From Aeromicrobium flavum (GTDB lineage Bacteria > Actinomycetota > Actinomycetes > Propionibacteriales > Nocardioidaceae): a DNA stretch of 64,000 bases. The position numbers and the translations under genes are program-made. The stretch lies in assembly GCF_007992115.1 (NCBI RefSeq), contig NZ_BJZQ01000015.1, positions 24,399-88,398 of the forward strand, in the 5' to 3' direction. Of the stretch, positions 63,282-64,000 are shown in pieces (position 1 is the stretch's first letter; each line of letters starts with the position of its first letter). The notes under the pieces were generated by a model. That model was not told where the DNA came from, made no database searches, and saw nothing but the letters and a program-made list of their open reading frames with translations.

Positions 63282-63937
63282 AGTCCCTGCTCGCGCGCCT
63301 GGCCGCGATCACCCTGCTGTCCGCGGCCGTCGCCGTCGTTCCGTCCGCGGCCACCGCGCACGAGACCTGCGACTCGCCCGAGGACGTGCCGATCGTCCTG
63401 GAGTTCGGGTCGCTGGAGGGCGAGGACCGCATCCTGTGCGCCCAGCACAGCGTGGGCAAGACGGGTCTCGAGGCCCTGCAGGAGGCCGGCATTCAGACCG
63501 CAGACACGAGCGGCTCCCCGGCGATGGTGTGCCGCATCGAGGGCCAGCCGACGCCGGCGCAGGAGAAGTGCGGCAACGCGCTGAACGGTCCGGGCTACTG
63601 GGCGTTCATGGTGGCCAAGGAGGGCCAGCCGTGGGACTACGCTGCGGTCGGCCTGCAGGAGTACGAGCTGGCCGAGGGTGACTACGTCGCGCTCAAGCAC
63701 CACCTGATGGCCGACGGAGAGAACGTCGAGGTCGCGGCCAGGGCCGACGCCGCGACGCGGGCCGACGCGGAGGTCGCCGGCCACGGCGAGGAGACCTCGA
63801 AGGACGAGCACGCCGGCGGCGACCATGCCGACGATGACGACTCCTCGTTCGCCGCCGTCGCCCTGCCGATCGCGATCGTCGCCGCACTCCTGGTGGCCGT
63901 GGCCGCCTTCGTCGTCGCCCGCCGCCGCCGCGCCTGA
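63278..63937 (+). CDS. Membrane-anchored DUF4430-like protein, transcobalamin beta-domain-like (copy 2)
   Basis: A 219-residue protein with a signal peptide (1-26, cut at ATA-HE). The domain (about 30-140) includes VCRIEGQPTPAQEKC, YWAFMVAKEGQPWDYAAVG and LAEGDYVALKHH, which line up motif by motif with the protein at 58646: the same VCR, second Cys, YW, aromatic-Tyr and G-D/G-V-A positions. A short acidic, His/Asp-rich spacer leads to a membrane helix (about 190-213) and RRRRA. It is the last gene of the ECF operon and should sit outside next to the S component. GAAGGAG precedes the ATG. Confidence 0.87.
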   Translation: MKSLLARLAAITLLSAAVAVVPSAATAHETCDSPEDVPIVLEFGSLEGEDRILCAQHSVGKTGLEALQEAGIQTADTSGSPAMVCRIEGQPTPAQEKCGNALNGPGYWAFMVAKEGQPWDYAAVGLQEYELAEGDYVALKHHLMADGENVEVAARADAATRADAEVAGHGEETSKDEHAGGDHADDDDSSFAAVALPIAIVAALLVAVAAFVVARRRRA

Positions 63938-63959
63938 CCGAACGCCGTCGCCCCTCCCC

Positions 63960-64000
63960 GCGAGTGGCGCAAGAACGCCCGCCACTCGCCGAGTGGCGGG
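63960..64000. repeat. Overlapping palindromes at the window end
   Basis: GCGAGTGGCG (63960-63969) pairs with 63980-63989, and CCCGCCACTCG (63978-63988) pairs with 63990-64000 across one base. The two folds exclude each other. It follows the ECF operon by 22 bases, so it may be its terminator; it may also continue beyond the window as a repeat element. Confidence 0.6.

Overview
The window is very GC-rich, gene-dense DNA with many GTG starts, ATGA/GTGA stop-start overlaps and TANNNT boxes 6-8 bases before start codons. It also carries a HspR (HAIR) box at clpB, a DtxR/IdeR-type iron box and menaquinone synthesis (menB). Together these point to a free-living actinobacterium. Nocardioidaceae (Aeromicrobium or Nocardioides relatives) is my best guess, from gene content only. 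I saw no tRNA, rRNA, CRISPR array, insertion sequence or phage gene. No gap between genes exceeds 300 bases.

Layout. 1-10.7 kb is a polyamine-use island: the end of a homocysteine methyltransferase, an aminobutyraldehyde dehydrogenase and FAD amine oxidase facing an aminotransferase, a PotABCD importer, and an Lrp regulator coupled to a second FAD oxidase. 10.7-19.1 kb holds a thioesterase, a 3-hydroxyacyl-CoA dehydrogenase and two large secreted enzymes, a 5'-nucleotidase and a DNase, that look like a phosphate/nucleic-acid scavenging pair. 19.1-27 kb has a methyltransferase with a divergent HxlR regulator, SixA, ferredoxin reductase and a compact flavin-based membrane electron-transfer operon (FMN-binding lipoprotein, ApbE, RnfD/NqrB-reductase fusion). 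27-35 kb has a glycosyltransferase-methyltransferase-toroid cassette facing an alcohol dehydrogenase and a Baeyer-Villiger monooxygenase, then an SGNH-CHAP secreted protein. 35-44.3 kb has an ascorbate-type PTS, clpB, a type II NADH dehydrogenase, a frameshifted metal/cobalamin receptor and menB. 44.3-48.3 kb is a siderophore importer under an iron box. 48.4-54.9 kb has a MarR regulator, a tandem pair of secreted paralogues and a surface-glycan operon. 54.9-56.8 kb is an acyl-CoA oxidase.

56.9-64 kb is the most interesting part. Two cobalamin riboswitches each head a translationally coupled operon. The first encodes a secreted alpha/alpha-toroid protein and a membrane-anchored DUF4430-like protein. 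The second encodes a complete ECF vitamin importer (T, fused A-A', S) and a second anchored DUF4430-like protein. Animal intrinsic factor and transcobalamin are made of exactly these two folds, an alpha6/alpha6 barrel plus a DUF4430-like beta domain. I therefore infer a bacterial split transcobalamin-like system that captures B12 at the cell surface and hands it to the ECF transporter.
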